Shown piece after piece: positions 1-6,826 of a DNA stretch of 64,000 bases. The translations under genes were made by a program, and so were the position numbers. The notes under the pieces were generated by a model. That model was not told the origin of the DNA and made no database searches. It saw nothing but the letters and a program-made list of their open reading frames with translations. The stretch is from Streptomyces sp. HM190 (lineage in GTDB: Bacteria > Actinomycetota > Actinomycetes > Streptomycetales > Streptomycetaceae), in NCBI RefSeq assembly GCF_009857135.1, contig NZ_CP047318.1:310001-374000 (forward strand), written 5' to 3'. How positions within the stretch are numbered: the stretch's first letter is position 1; each line of letters begins with the position of its first letter.

Positions 1-490
1 GCCCGAGGACGAGGGAGACACGTAACAGCGCGACCGCGCTCACCACGAGACCGGCCGTCGCCGCGAGGGCGACGACGAGGGCCATGGCGACGGCGCCGAC
101 GCGCTTGGCGTCCTCGGTGGCGACGTTCGTCAACTCCCCCGGCAGCCGCCCCTCGTCGGCCCCGCCCTCGGGTGCGAGGACACGGGCCACCAGCTCGGCC
201 CTGAGATGGTGGGCGGCGGTGACGGAGGCCCGTTCGCCCGCTCGGGCGCTGAACCGGAAGCTGAAGGAGAGCCCGACGTACACGGCGGCGAGCACGCCGA
301 GCCAGAACAGCAGGCCGGGAACGCTCCCGTCGACGACTCCGCGTTCGACGGCCTCGCCGATGAGCACCGGTACGAGGGCCTCACCCGTCTGGTGCCCCAT
401 GCCCAGCACCGCGCCCAGCGTGACATCACGACGCTGTCCACCGACCGCGCGCCACAGGACGTCCCGTCCCGGCGGGTCCGCCACCCTCAC
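1..490 (-). CDS. ABC exporter, N-terminal membrane part (partial)
   Basis: The gene enters from the left edge, so only the first 163 codons are present. The translation has type-1 ABC exporter transmembrane character: hydrophobic segments such as LLFWLGVLAAVYVGLSF and a long one ending in VVSAVALLRVSLVLG, joined by a charged linker. The ATPase half would lie outside the window. The GTG start at 490 follows a GGAGGG ribosome site by a few bases. An iron-box-like palindrome lies about 67 bp upstream, so DtxR/DmdR-type iron repression and a role in siderophore or iron-linked export or uptake (as for IrtAB-type transporters) are plausible but inferred. Codon 156 is TTA (positions 23-25), the rare leucine codon needing bldA tRNA in Streptomyces. 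Confidence 0.75.
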   Translation of the reverse strand, partial: MRVADPPGRDVLWRAVGGQRRDVTLGAVLGMGHQTGEALVPVLIGEAVERGVVDGSVPGLLFWLGVLAAVYVGLSFSFRFSARAGERASVTAAHHLRAELVARVLAPEGGADEGRLPGELTNVATEDAKRVGAVAMALVVALAATAGLVVSAVALLRVSLVLG

Positions 491-556
491 ACGTCCCTCC
501 GGACCGGTCGCGCCAACACAGCAGAAGAAGGAAGAAACGAAGAAGCACCAGAGAAC

Positions 557-575
557 TTAGGTAAGGCTAACTACA
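557..575. promoter_or_regulatory. Iron box (DmdR1/IdeR/DtxR-type operator)
   Basis: TTAGGTAAGGCTAACTACA matches the 19-bp actinobacterial iron-box consensus (TTAGGTTAGGCTAACCTAA) at 15 of 19 positions, including the core GG-x-TAA(G/C)-type symmetry. It lies 67 bp upstream of the ABC exporter start and 166 bp upstream of the divergent amidohydrolase, so the exporter is the likelier target. Binding is inferred from the sequence only. Confidence 0.75.
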
Positions 576-740
576 TTTGCTGTCCCGGGCCAGCCCCGGG
601 GCGTCGTTGACGCGAACCGGCCGCCGAAGACCCCGCTCTGTCCGGGAGCGGTCCACTCGGTGATCATTCATGTCATCGACCCGTGCGCGTTCCGCGTGGC
701 ACTCGGCCTGTGCCCGCACCGACCGGAAGGACTTCTGCCC

Positions 741-2303
741 GTGCTCTGCACCAGGATCACCAACGCCCGTGTCGTCACGATGGACCCGGCGCGTCCGGCC
801 GCGCGGGAGCTGGGTATCTGGCGCGGGCGGATAGTCGGCCTCGACGAGGAGGTGGCGGGGCTGCCCGCGCGGCGGACCCTGGACCTGGACGGCGCGACGG
901 TCCTCCCCGGCTTCATCGACGCCCATGTGCACCTCGCCTGGACGGGGTTGAAGGCCGAGGCGCCCAGTGTGGCGCCGAGCCGGCGCGCCGACGACGTGCT
1001 GCGGGTCGTGGCGGAGGCGGTGAAGCGGGCTCCCGCGGGCGGCTGGGTGGACTTCGGCGGCTACGACCAGCGCACCCTCGACCGCCCCCTCACGGCGGCC
1101 GACCTCGACGCCGTCAGCGCCGGACGCAGGGTGTGCCTGGGACATCTGTCGGGGCATGCCTGCCTGGTCAACTCGGCGGTCCTGGAGGGACTCCCGGCCG
1201 AGGCGGTCCGGTCGGACGGGTTCCTCGCGGAGGGCGCGATGGGGGCCGCGCTCCGGTCCAGGCCGCCGCACTCCCTGTCCGAACTGGCCTCGGCGATCGG
1301 GCGTGCCGCCCGGGTCTGCCGGTCCGAGGGCATCACCGGCTGCGCGGAGGCGGGGATCGGGGCCCGCCTCTTCGGGCACAGCCCCCTGGAGGGCGCGGCG
1401 TTCCAACTGGCCCGGGAGACGGGCCGGTTGCCGCTGCGGGTGCAGCTGATGGTGGCGGCCGACGCGCTCCGCCCGGTCGAGGCGGCCGGTCAGGACACCA
1501 CGAGTCGGGCGATCGACCTGGGCCTGCGCACCGGCTTCGGTGACGGTCCGCTCTCGCTCGGCGCGCTCAAGATCTTCACCGACGGCGGGATGATGGCCCG
1601 CACGGCGGCTCTGAGCAGCCCCTATCTCGGGGGCGGCGGTTCCGGTCAGCTCATGCACGAGCCCGACGTGCTGGAGGACGCGATCGTCGCCGGGCACCTG
1701 GCGGGCTGGCAGCTGGCCGTGCACGCGATCGGCGACCGGGCCGTCGATGTCGCCCTGGACGCGCTGGAGAAGGCCCAGAGGCTGCGGCCGCGGCCGGAGG
1801 CACGCCACCGTATCGAGCACGCGGGGCTGGTCCGCCCCGACCAGCTCCCCCGGCTGGGCGCGCTCGGCATGACCGTGGTCGTCCAGCCGAGCTTCCTGCG
1901 GTACTACGGCGACGACTACGCGACGGTGATGGGGGAGGAACGGGCCGACTGGCTGTACCGGGGCCGCGGCTTCCTCGACCACGGCGTCCGGGTCGCCGGC
2001 AGTTCGGACCGGCCGGTGGCCGACGGCGCGCCGCTGCGGGCGATCCGGTTCATGGTGGAGCGGGCCTCGGAGTCCGGCCGTCTCATCGGCGCGGGCGAGG
2101 CGATCACCGTCGAGGAGGCGCTGCGCGCGTACACCGTCGAGGCCGCCCGCGCCTGCCGCTGGGAGGCGGACGCGGGCAGTCTCACGGCCGGCAAGCGGGC
2201 GGACCTGGTGGTGCTGGGCGACGACCCGCGCCGGGTGGACGTGTCGAGGGTCGCGGACATCGAGGTGCTGCGGACGTTCGTCGAGGGGGACGACGGCGTC
2301 TGA
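741..2303 (+). CDS. Amidohydrolase family protein, YtcJ-like
   Basis: A 520-residue metal-dependent amidohydrolase (amidohydrolase_3, YtcJ type). Visible family marks are the N-terminal beta-sandwich leading to LPGFIDAHVHL with the metal-binding HxH at residues 62-64, the segment LKIFTDGG, VHAIGDRAVD, RHRIEHAGLV and AGSSDRPVADG near the C-terminus, and a terminal ADLVVLGDDPR. These enzymes hydrolyse amide or imide bonds of small molecules in the cytosol; the substrate cannot be read here. I prefer the GTG at 741 because GGAAGGA lies 9 bases upstream; an open frame extends to an ATG at 660 but its extra residues look non-coding. It is divergent from the iron-box-controlled exporter. Confidence 0.85.
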   Translation: MLCTRITNARVVTMDPARPAARELGIWRGRIVGLDEEVAGLPARRTLDLDGATVLPGFIDAHVHLAWTGLKAEAPSVAPSRRADDVLRVVAEAVKRAPAGGWVDFGGYDQRTLDRPLTAADLDAVSAGRRVCLGHLSGHACLVNSAVLEGLPAEAVRSDGFLAEGAMGAALRSRPPHSLSELASAIGRAARVCRSEGITGCAEAGIGARLFGHSPLEGAAFQLARETGRLPLRVQLMVAADALRPVEAAGQDTTSRAIDLGLRTGFGDGPLSLGALKIFTDGGMMARTAALSSPYLGGGGSGQLMHEPDVLEDAIVAGHLAGWQLAVHAIGDRAVDVALDALEKAQRLRPRPEARHRIEHAGLVRPDQLPRLGALGMTVVVQPSFLRYYGDDYATVMGEERADWLYRGRGFLDHGVRVAGSSDRPVADGAPLRAIRFMVERASESGRLIGAGEAITVEEALRAYTVEAARACRWEADAGSLTAGKRADLVVLGDDPRRVDVSRVADIEVLRTFVEGDDGV

Positions 2304-2323
2304 GACGACGGCTGCCGAGAGGC

Positions 2324-2357
2324 GGGGGTGGCCACGGAGGTCACCGGGGCCACCCCC
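2324..2357. terminator. Bidirectional stem-loop terminator
   Basis: GGGGGTGGCC pairs perfectly with GGCCACCCCC across a 14-base loop, between the convergent amidohydrolase and MFS transporter genes. No T-tract follows, as is usual in Streptomyces. Confidence 0.6.
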
Positions 2358-2424
2358 GGAGCCGCCCGGTCGGGCACGGACGGCCGCGCGGGTCAGGCGA
2401 TCGACGCCCGCGCGGCGGGCCCGG

Positions 2425-3885
2425 CTACGCGGCCGGAGCGGGCGCCCCGGTGCCGGTCGGCCGGCGTTCCGCCGCCGTCCCCGGGCCGGTGGTCCGCACC
2501 GCCGGAATCAGGGCGGCGACCGCCGCGGCGACGAGTGCCGCGCCGCCGCCGATGGTGAGGCCGGTGCGGAAGCCCGCCTCCGAGGGCAGGGAGAAGCCGC
2601 CGAGCGTGGTGGTCATCTGGGCGAGGACCACACCGATCACCGCGGCCGCGGTGGACGTGCCGAGCGCCCGCATCAGGGTGTTGAAGCTGTTGGCGGAGGC
2701 GGTCTCGGACAGCGGCACCGTGCTCATGATCAGTGCGGGCATCGCACCGTAGGCGAGGCCCACCCCGGAGCTGACGACGAGGGAGACGATCAGCAGGCCC
2801 CAGGTGGAGCCCATCAGGACCAGCGCGAGGCCGTAACCGATCGCGATCACCAACGAGCCCGTGACCAGGGTGAACTTGGGGCCGCGGGCGTTGGTGAGCT
2901 TCCCGCCGAGCGGGGAGAGGGCCATCATCATCAGCCCGGCCGGGGCCATCCACAGCGCCATCGCCAGCATCGACTGCCCCAGACCGTAGCCGGTCGCCTC
3001 GGGCAGCCGGAGGAGCTGAGGGGTGATCAGCGACTGCGCGTACATCCCGAACCCGACGAGGACCGAGGCGGCGTTGGTCAGCAGGACGCGCGGGTGGGCG
3101 GTCGTGCGCAGGTCGACCAGCGGCTCGCGGGTGCGCAGTTCCCACCACCCCCAGCAGAGCAGCAGGACGGCCGCACCGGCGAACAGGCCCAGGGTCGTCG
3201 CCGAACCCCAGCCCCAGTCGGCCCCCTTGGACACCGCGAGCAGCAGGCACACCACTCCCCCGCCGAGACCGAGGGCGCCGACGAGATCGAAGCGCTGCCC
3301 CTTGGCGCCGGGCGGGGTCTCGGGTACCAGGAACCAGATCATGGCGGTGACGGCCAGGGCGAGCCCCGCGGATCCCCAGAACAGCACACGCCAGCTGGCG
3401 TACTGGGCGACGGCGGCGGCGATCGGCAGGCCGAGACCGGCGCCGATGCCGAGGGAGGCGCTGACCAGGGCGATGGCGGAGCTGAGCTGCTCGGGTGCCA
3501 TGACGTCGCGCAGCAGGCTGATGCCGAGCGGCACCACCCCCATGCCGACGCCCTGGAGGCCGCGGCCCACGACCATCGGCACCACCGTCGAGGACAGTGC
3601 GCACACCACGGAGCCCGCGACCAGCGGGACGCAGCACACCAGCAGCATCCGCCGCTTGCCGTGGAGGTCGCCGAGGCGTCCCCCGACCGGGCCGAAGACG
3701 GCACCCGTGAGCAGGGTCGCGGTGATCACCCAGGAGGCGTTGGCCGCGCTGGTGTCGAGGATCGTGGGCAGTTCGGTGAGCAGCGGCGTCACCAGCGTCT
3801 GCATGATCGCGGCGACGATCCCGGCGAGTGCCAGCGTCGCGATGACGCCGCCCGGACGGGCGGACGTCGAGGGATGGGCGGTCAA
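2425..3885 (-). CDS. MFS drug exporter, DHA2/EmrB-like
   Basis: A 486-residue integral membrane transporter of the major facilitator superfamily with about 14 predicted helices, the DHA2 (EmrB/QacA) size class. The loop-2/3 signature is visible as GGRLGDLHGKRRM, and motif-C-like helix 5 as ASLGIGAGLGLPI. It would export small toxic molecules using proton motive force. I place the start at TTG 3885 because GGAGGAAA lies four bases before it; in-frame ATG codons further upstream (e.g. 3927) fall inside the operator palindromes. It is divergent from a MarR-family regulator, a classic repressor/efflux pair, so induction by an exported compound is likely. Confidence 0.88.
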   Translation of the reverse strand: MTAHPSTSARPGGVIATLALAGIVAAIMQTLVTPLLTELPTILDTSAANASWVITATLLTGAVFGPVGGRLGDLHGKRRMLLVCCVPLVAGSVVCALSSTVVPMVVGRGLQGVGMGVVPLGISLLRDVMAPEQLSSAIALVSASLGIGAGLGLPIAAAVAQYASWRVLFWGSAGLALAVTAMIWFLVPETPPGAKGQRFDLVGALGLGGGVVCLLLAVSKGADWGWGSATTLGLFAGAAVLLLCWGWWELRTREPLVDLRTTAHPRVLLTNAASVLVGFGMYAQSLITPQLLRLPEATGYGLGQSMLAMALWMAPAGLMMMALSPLGGKLTNARGPKFTLVTGSLVIAIGYGLALVLMGSTWGLLIVSLVVSSGVGLAYGAMPALIMSTVPLSETASANSFNTLMRALGTSTAAAVIGVVLAQMTTTLGGFSLPSEAGFRTGLTIGGGAALVAAAVAALIPAVRTTGPGTAAERRPTGTGAPAPAA

Positions 3886-3920
3886 GGGTTTCCTCCGTGC
3901 GGGGACCGGCGACTGGGCAT

Positions 3921-3985
3921 ACGTCATGCACCTGACGTGCACCATACACGCGACAGGCATGGCACCCGTTATGTGCATCATGCAC
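3921..3985. promoter_or_regulatory. Palindromic operators between MFS and MarR genes
   Basis: Two palindromes share GTGCA/TGCAC half-sites. Site 1 (3927-3941) is TGCAC-CTGAC-GTGCA, nested within ACGTCA-N6-TGACGT at 3921-3938. Site 2 (3973-3985) is GTGCAT-C-ATGCAC, a perfect 13-bp palindrome. Both sit in the divergent intergenic region, so they are the likely binding sites for the MarR-type regulator encoded at 4061. Confidence 0.65.
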
Positions 3986-4060
3986 CACAGGCGGGCGGAG
4001 GGCGGCCAGGCGGGATGGAAGGATCGCCCCTGCGAGGTCCGCTACGAGGAGGTAGGCGAC

Positions 4061-4516
4061 GTGGAAGAGCCGACGCGCCGGGTCGAGTACGAGAACATGC
4101 TGCTCGGGCGCTACCAGCACCTGAGCAAGAGCAAGGGGCGCCCCAAGGACTCCACGCTGGAGCGCAGCGCGTACATCCTGCTGAGCCGGATCCGGATCGA
4201 GGGACCGATGTCGATCAGCGAGCTGAGCGACGCCTTCGGTCTGGACGCCTCCACGCTGCGCCGGCAGACCGCCGCCGCCCTGCGGGCAGGCCTGGTCGAG
4301 CACACCCTCGACCCCGACGGCGGGGTGGCACGCAAGTTCCGGATCACGCAGGAGGGCGAGCGCCGCCTCGACGAGGAGCGGGAGGGCAATGTGCGCAGCC
4401 TCGCACTGGTGCTGGCCGACTGGTCCGACGAGGACATCGCCTGCTTCGCCGACTACCTCCAGCGCTTCAACACCAGCATCGAACGGCTGGCCGGGAAGCC
4501 GTGGCCGCGCCCGTAG
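4061..4516 (+). CDS. MarR-family transcriptional regulator
   Basis: A 151-residue winged-helix protein. The DNA-binding part is seen as GPMSISELSDAFGLDASTLR (helix-turn-helix) followed by ALRAGLVEHTLDPDG, the wing region, then KFRITQEGERRLDEER and a C-terminal helix for dimerisation. GTG 4061 is chosen because GAGGAGGT ends seven bases before it; the frame remains open far upstream but the extension is antisense to the MFS gene. Divergent position and shared palindromes make it the probable autoregulated repressor of the MFS exporter. Confidence 0.85.
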   Translation: MEEPTRRVEYENMLLGRYQHLSKSKGRPKDSTLERSAYILLSRIRIEGPMSISELSDAFGLDASTLRRQTAAALRAGLVEHTLDPDGGVARKFRITQEGERRLDEEREGNVRSLALVLADWSDEDIACFADYLQRFNTSIERLAGKPWPRP

Positions 4517-4581
4517 TCCCGGTCGCGCGGCGGCCCGTGGCCCTTGGTCCCGTGGGCCCCGTGGACGGTACTCTCCCGGGC

Positions 4582-5031
4582 ATGCGGATCTCCGTCTCCT
4601 CGGACATGGACGAACCCGTGGCCCGCCTCCTCGTCGAGGAGTTGCGCGACCGCGGCCACGACGTGCTGACGCACGGGGCGCTGAGCCCGGGGGACGACCC
4701 GCAGTGGGCGGCGTGCTCGGAGGCGGCGGCCCGCGAGGTCGCCTCCGGTGCGGCGGACCAGGCCGTCGTGTGCTGCTGGACGGGCACCGGCGCGTCGATC
4801 GCCGCGAACAAGGTGCCGGGCGTACGGGCCGCCCTGTGCACGGACGCCTACACGGCGGACGGCGCGCGCCGCTGGAACGACGCCAATGTGCTGGCGATCG
4901 GTCTGCGGCTGACCTCCGCCCCGCTGCTGAAGGAGATCCTCGACGCCTGGTTCGCCGCCGAGGCCAGTCAGGACGCCGAGGACCGGGAGAACGTCGCCAG
5001 GGTCGAGCGGCTCGACCTCAGGGACCGATGA
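4582..5031 (+). CDS. RpiB/LacA/LacB-family sugar-phosphate isomerase
   Basis: A 149-residue protein with the RpiB fold: N-terminal MRISVSSDMDEP (substrate loop with Asp), then CCWTGTGASIAANKVPGVRA, which carries the family's active-site Cys and the GTGxxIAANK anion loop, then ARRWNDANVLAIGLR, matching the conserved N-D-A-N-x-L segment. Known members isomerise ribose-5-phosphate or related sugar phosphates in the cytosol; whether this one is the housekeeping pentose-phosphate enzyme or a specialised paralogue cannot be told. ATG 4582 lies 65 bp after the MarR stop. Its 3' end overlaps the convergent kinase gene by 14 bp. Confidence 0.8.
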   Translation: MRISVSSDMDEPVARLLVEELRDRGHDVLTHGALSPGDDPQWAACSEAAAREVASGAADQAVVCCWTGTGASIAANKVPGVRAALCTDAYTADGARRWNDANVLAIGLRLTSAPLLKEILDAWFAAEASQDAEDRENVARVERLDLRDR

Positions 5032-6007
5032 ACACCGGCCTCGCCCAGGCGGGCGGTTCCGGGGGCGGCTCGGGTGTGCCGTTCATGGGCGCTCGTACGG
5101 TGCGGGTCGGCGGGTGTCCGGTCGGCGTGGGGTGGCGTGTACCGGCCACCCTGAGCGCGGCCACGAACGACAGGCACGAGTCGTAGCGGTCGTCGGGGCT
5201 CTTGGCCAGCGCCCTCGCCAGCACCTCGTCGACGGACGACGGCAGATCGGGACGCAGCCCGGTCAGCGGCGGCGGCTGGTCGTACTGGTGGGCCCAGAGC
5301 AGCGCCATGTCGTCGTCGCGCTGGAAGGGCGGGCGGCCGGCGAGGGTCTCGTGGACGACGCAGGCGAGGCTGTAGACGTCGCAGCGGCCGTCGACGGGCT
5401 TGCCGGAGATCTGTTCCGGGGCCACGTAGTCGAGCGTCCCCACGAACTGGCCGACGCTGGTGAACCCGGTCAGTGACAGCGACTTCTTCGTCAGGCCGAA
5501 GTCGGTGAGGTAGACGTGCTCGGGGTGGTCGCTGTCCGTGCCCTGCGCGACCAGGATGTTGCCGGGTTTGACGTCCCGGTGCACCAGACCGTGGTCGTGC
5601 GCGGCGTCCAGCGCGGAGGCCACCTGGCCGGTGATCCGGGTGGCGGTCGTCAGCGGCAACGGGCCCTCCTGGTCCAGGAGGTGGCGCAGGTCCCGGCCGG
5701 CCACGTACCGCATCGCGATGTACAGGACGCCCTCGGTCTCGCCCGCCTCGAAGACGGGCACGATGTGCGGGTGGTCGATCGCGGCGGCCACGCGGGACTC
5801 ATGGGTGAAGCGGCGGCGGAAGGTGTCGTTGCGGGCCAGTTCGGGGGCGAGGAGTTTCAGCGCGACGGTCCGGTCCAGCCGCAGGTCCCTGGCCCGGTAG
5901 ACGACGGCCATGCCGCCGCGGCCGATCTCGCGTTCGACGCGGTAGCCGGCGATCTGCTGCCCGACCAGGTCGGACGGCCGGCCCGCGTACGGCCGTGTCT
6001 CACTCAT
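5018..6007 (-). CDS. Ser/Thr protein kinase, soluble Hanks-type
   Basis: A 329-residue eukaryotic-like kinase. Glycine loop GRGGMA at residues 29-34, catalytic Lys51 (VALKLL), HRDVKPGN at 143-150, DFG at 169-171, activation loop with FTSVGQFVGTLDYVAPEQ, and APE. Unlike many Streptomyces Pkn proteins no transmembrane helix or PASTA domain follows; the tail after about residue 290 is a short proline-rich stretch. The start ATG overlaps the stop of the upstream linker gene by eight bases, implying translational coupling. Upstream genes encode the linker protein and a broken FHA-FHA-ABC transporter, so the kinase probably phosphorylated threonines recognised by those FHA domains, as PknF does for Rv1747 in Mycobacterium. 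Confidence 0.9.
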   Translation of the reverse strand: MSETRPYAGRPSDLVGQQIAGYRVEREIGRGGMAVVYRARDLRLDRTVALKLLAPELARNDTFRRRFTHESRVAAAIDHPHIVPVFEAGETEGVLYIAMRYVAGRDLRHLLDQEGPLPLTTATRITGQVASALDAAHDHGLVHRDVKPGNILVAQGTDSDHPEHVYLTDFGLTKKSLSLTGFTSVGQFVGTLDYVAPEQISGKPVDGRCDVYSLACVVHETLAGRPPFQRDDDMALLWAHQYDQPPPLTGLRPDLPSSVDEVLARALAKSPDDRYDSCLSFVAALRVAGTRHPTPTGHPPTRTVRAPMNGTPEPPPEPPAWARPVFIGP

Positions 6008-6821
6008 CGGGCGTCACCGGCCGCACGAGACGAGTGGGTTCGTGGTCGCCCGGGTCCTGTCGGCCGGGACGGGACCCCTCCGTACGCTCCCGCACCGCGT
6101 GCGCGGTGTCCGTCCGACCCGACACCACCGGCGTGGCGTCCGCCCGACCCGACACCACCGGCGTGGCGTCCGCCCGACCGGACTCCTTCGCCGTGGTGTC
6201 CGCCCGACCGTGTTCCTCGGCCGCGGTGTCCGCCCGACCGCGTCCCTCCGGCGCGGGCTCAGCCGGTCCGCGCTCCCCCACGACGCGGGTCGGCGCCGGA
6301 CCCCTGGTCGGCTCCGCGGGCGGGGCCGGGTCCTCCTGGGGGTCCCCGGCGACGGCGAACGTGCTCAGCCGGGTGCCGTCGCAGTACACCCACCGCTCGT
6401 GCGCGGCGTCGAAGAGCCACAGGGAGTCGCCGTCGACGACGACACCGATCCGCAGGCCCTTCATCCGGTCGTGGAAGTCCCCTCCGTCGAGCCGTCCCGC
6501 CGCGAGGGCCTCCGCCTCGGTGCGGTAGCGGGTGAGGGCCTCCTCCGCGCGGGCCAGCAGGGGGCGGGGGTCGGCCGTGCGGGTGGGTCCGGTGCCGGCG
6601 GCCGGCGGCGCCTGGGGCACGGCGACGAGGAGGCGTCCGTCGACCCACGCGGACCAGCCGTTGGCGCACAGGACCTGCCCCCAGTCGCCGAGGCGGTCCA
6701 GGACTTGGACGGGCAGCAGCGCGTCGAGGGGCACGGTGGGGCGTGCGGGATCGGGGGCCTCCCAGGCGGGCAGTCCGCCCGGCGGGACGACGTGCGTGGG
6801 GAGGAAACCGGGGGTCGTCAT
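6000..6821 (-). CDS. SH3-like linker protein of the FHA-ABC/kinase operon
   Basis: A 273-residue protein I do not recognise by name. Residues about 35-75 (PVQVLDRLGDWGQVLCANGW) look like a bacterial SH3-type module; a second segment, DGDSLWLFDAAHERWVYCDG, is also beta-rich. The last 90 residues are low-complexity, built of a decapeptide repeat beginning GRAD (e.g. GRADATPVVS twice), rich in Thr/Ser/Glu. ATG 6821 starts five bases after the transporter stop and its stop overlaps the kinase start. A role as adaptor or kinase substrate joining transporter and kinase is inference from position and the Thr-rich repeats. Confidence 0.7.
   Translation of the reverse strand: MTTPGFLPTHVVPPGGLPAWEAPDPARPTVPLDALLPVQVLDRLGDWGQVLCANGWSAWVDGRLLVAVPQAPPAAGTGPTRTADPRPLLARAEEALTRYRTEAEALAAGRLDGGDFHDRMKGLRIGVVVDGDSLWLFDAAHERWVYCDGTRLSTFAVAGDPQEDPAPPAEPTRGPAPTRVVGERGPAEPAPEGRGRADTAAEEHGRADTTAKESGRADATPVVSGRADATPVVSGRTDTAHAVRERTEGSRPGRQDPGDHEPTRLVRPVTPDE
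6091..6240. repeat. 30-bp tandem repeat coding a decapeptide array
   Basis: Five 30-bp units lie head to tail; the units at 6121-6150 and 6151-6180 differ at one base, the others only share the ending GTGTCCGCCCGACC-type core. On the minus strand they encode the GRADxxxxxx repeats of the linker protein. The length is a multiple of three, so copy-number change keeps the frame. Confidence 0.85.
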
Positions 6822-6826
6822 CGCGG

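Noticed and set aside
567..1982. Long minus-strand open frame opposite the amidohydrolase
   Set aside because: Arises from GC-rich codon bias of the real plus-strand gene; no family motifs or ribosome site.
3023..4060. N-terminal extension of the MarR gene
   Set aside because: Antisense to the MFS gene; a good ribosome site precedes GTG 4061.
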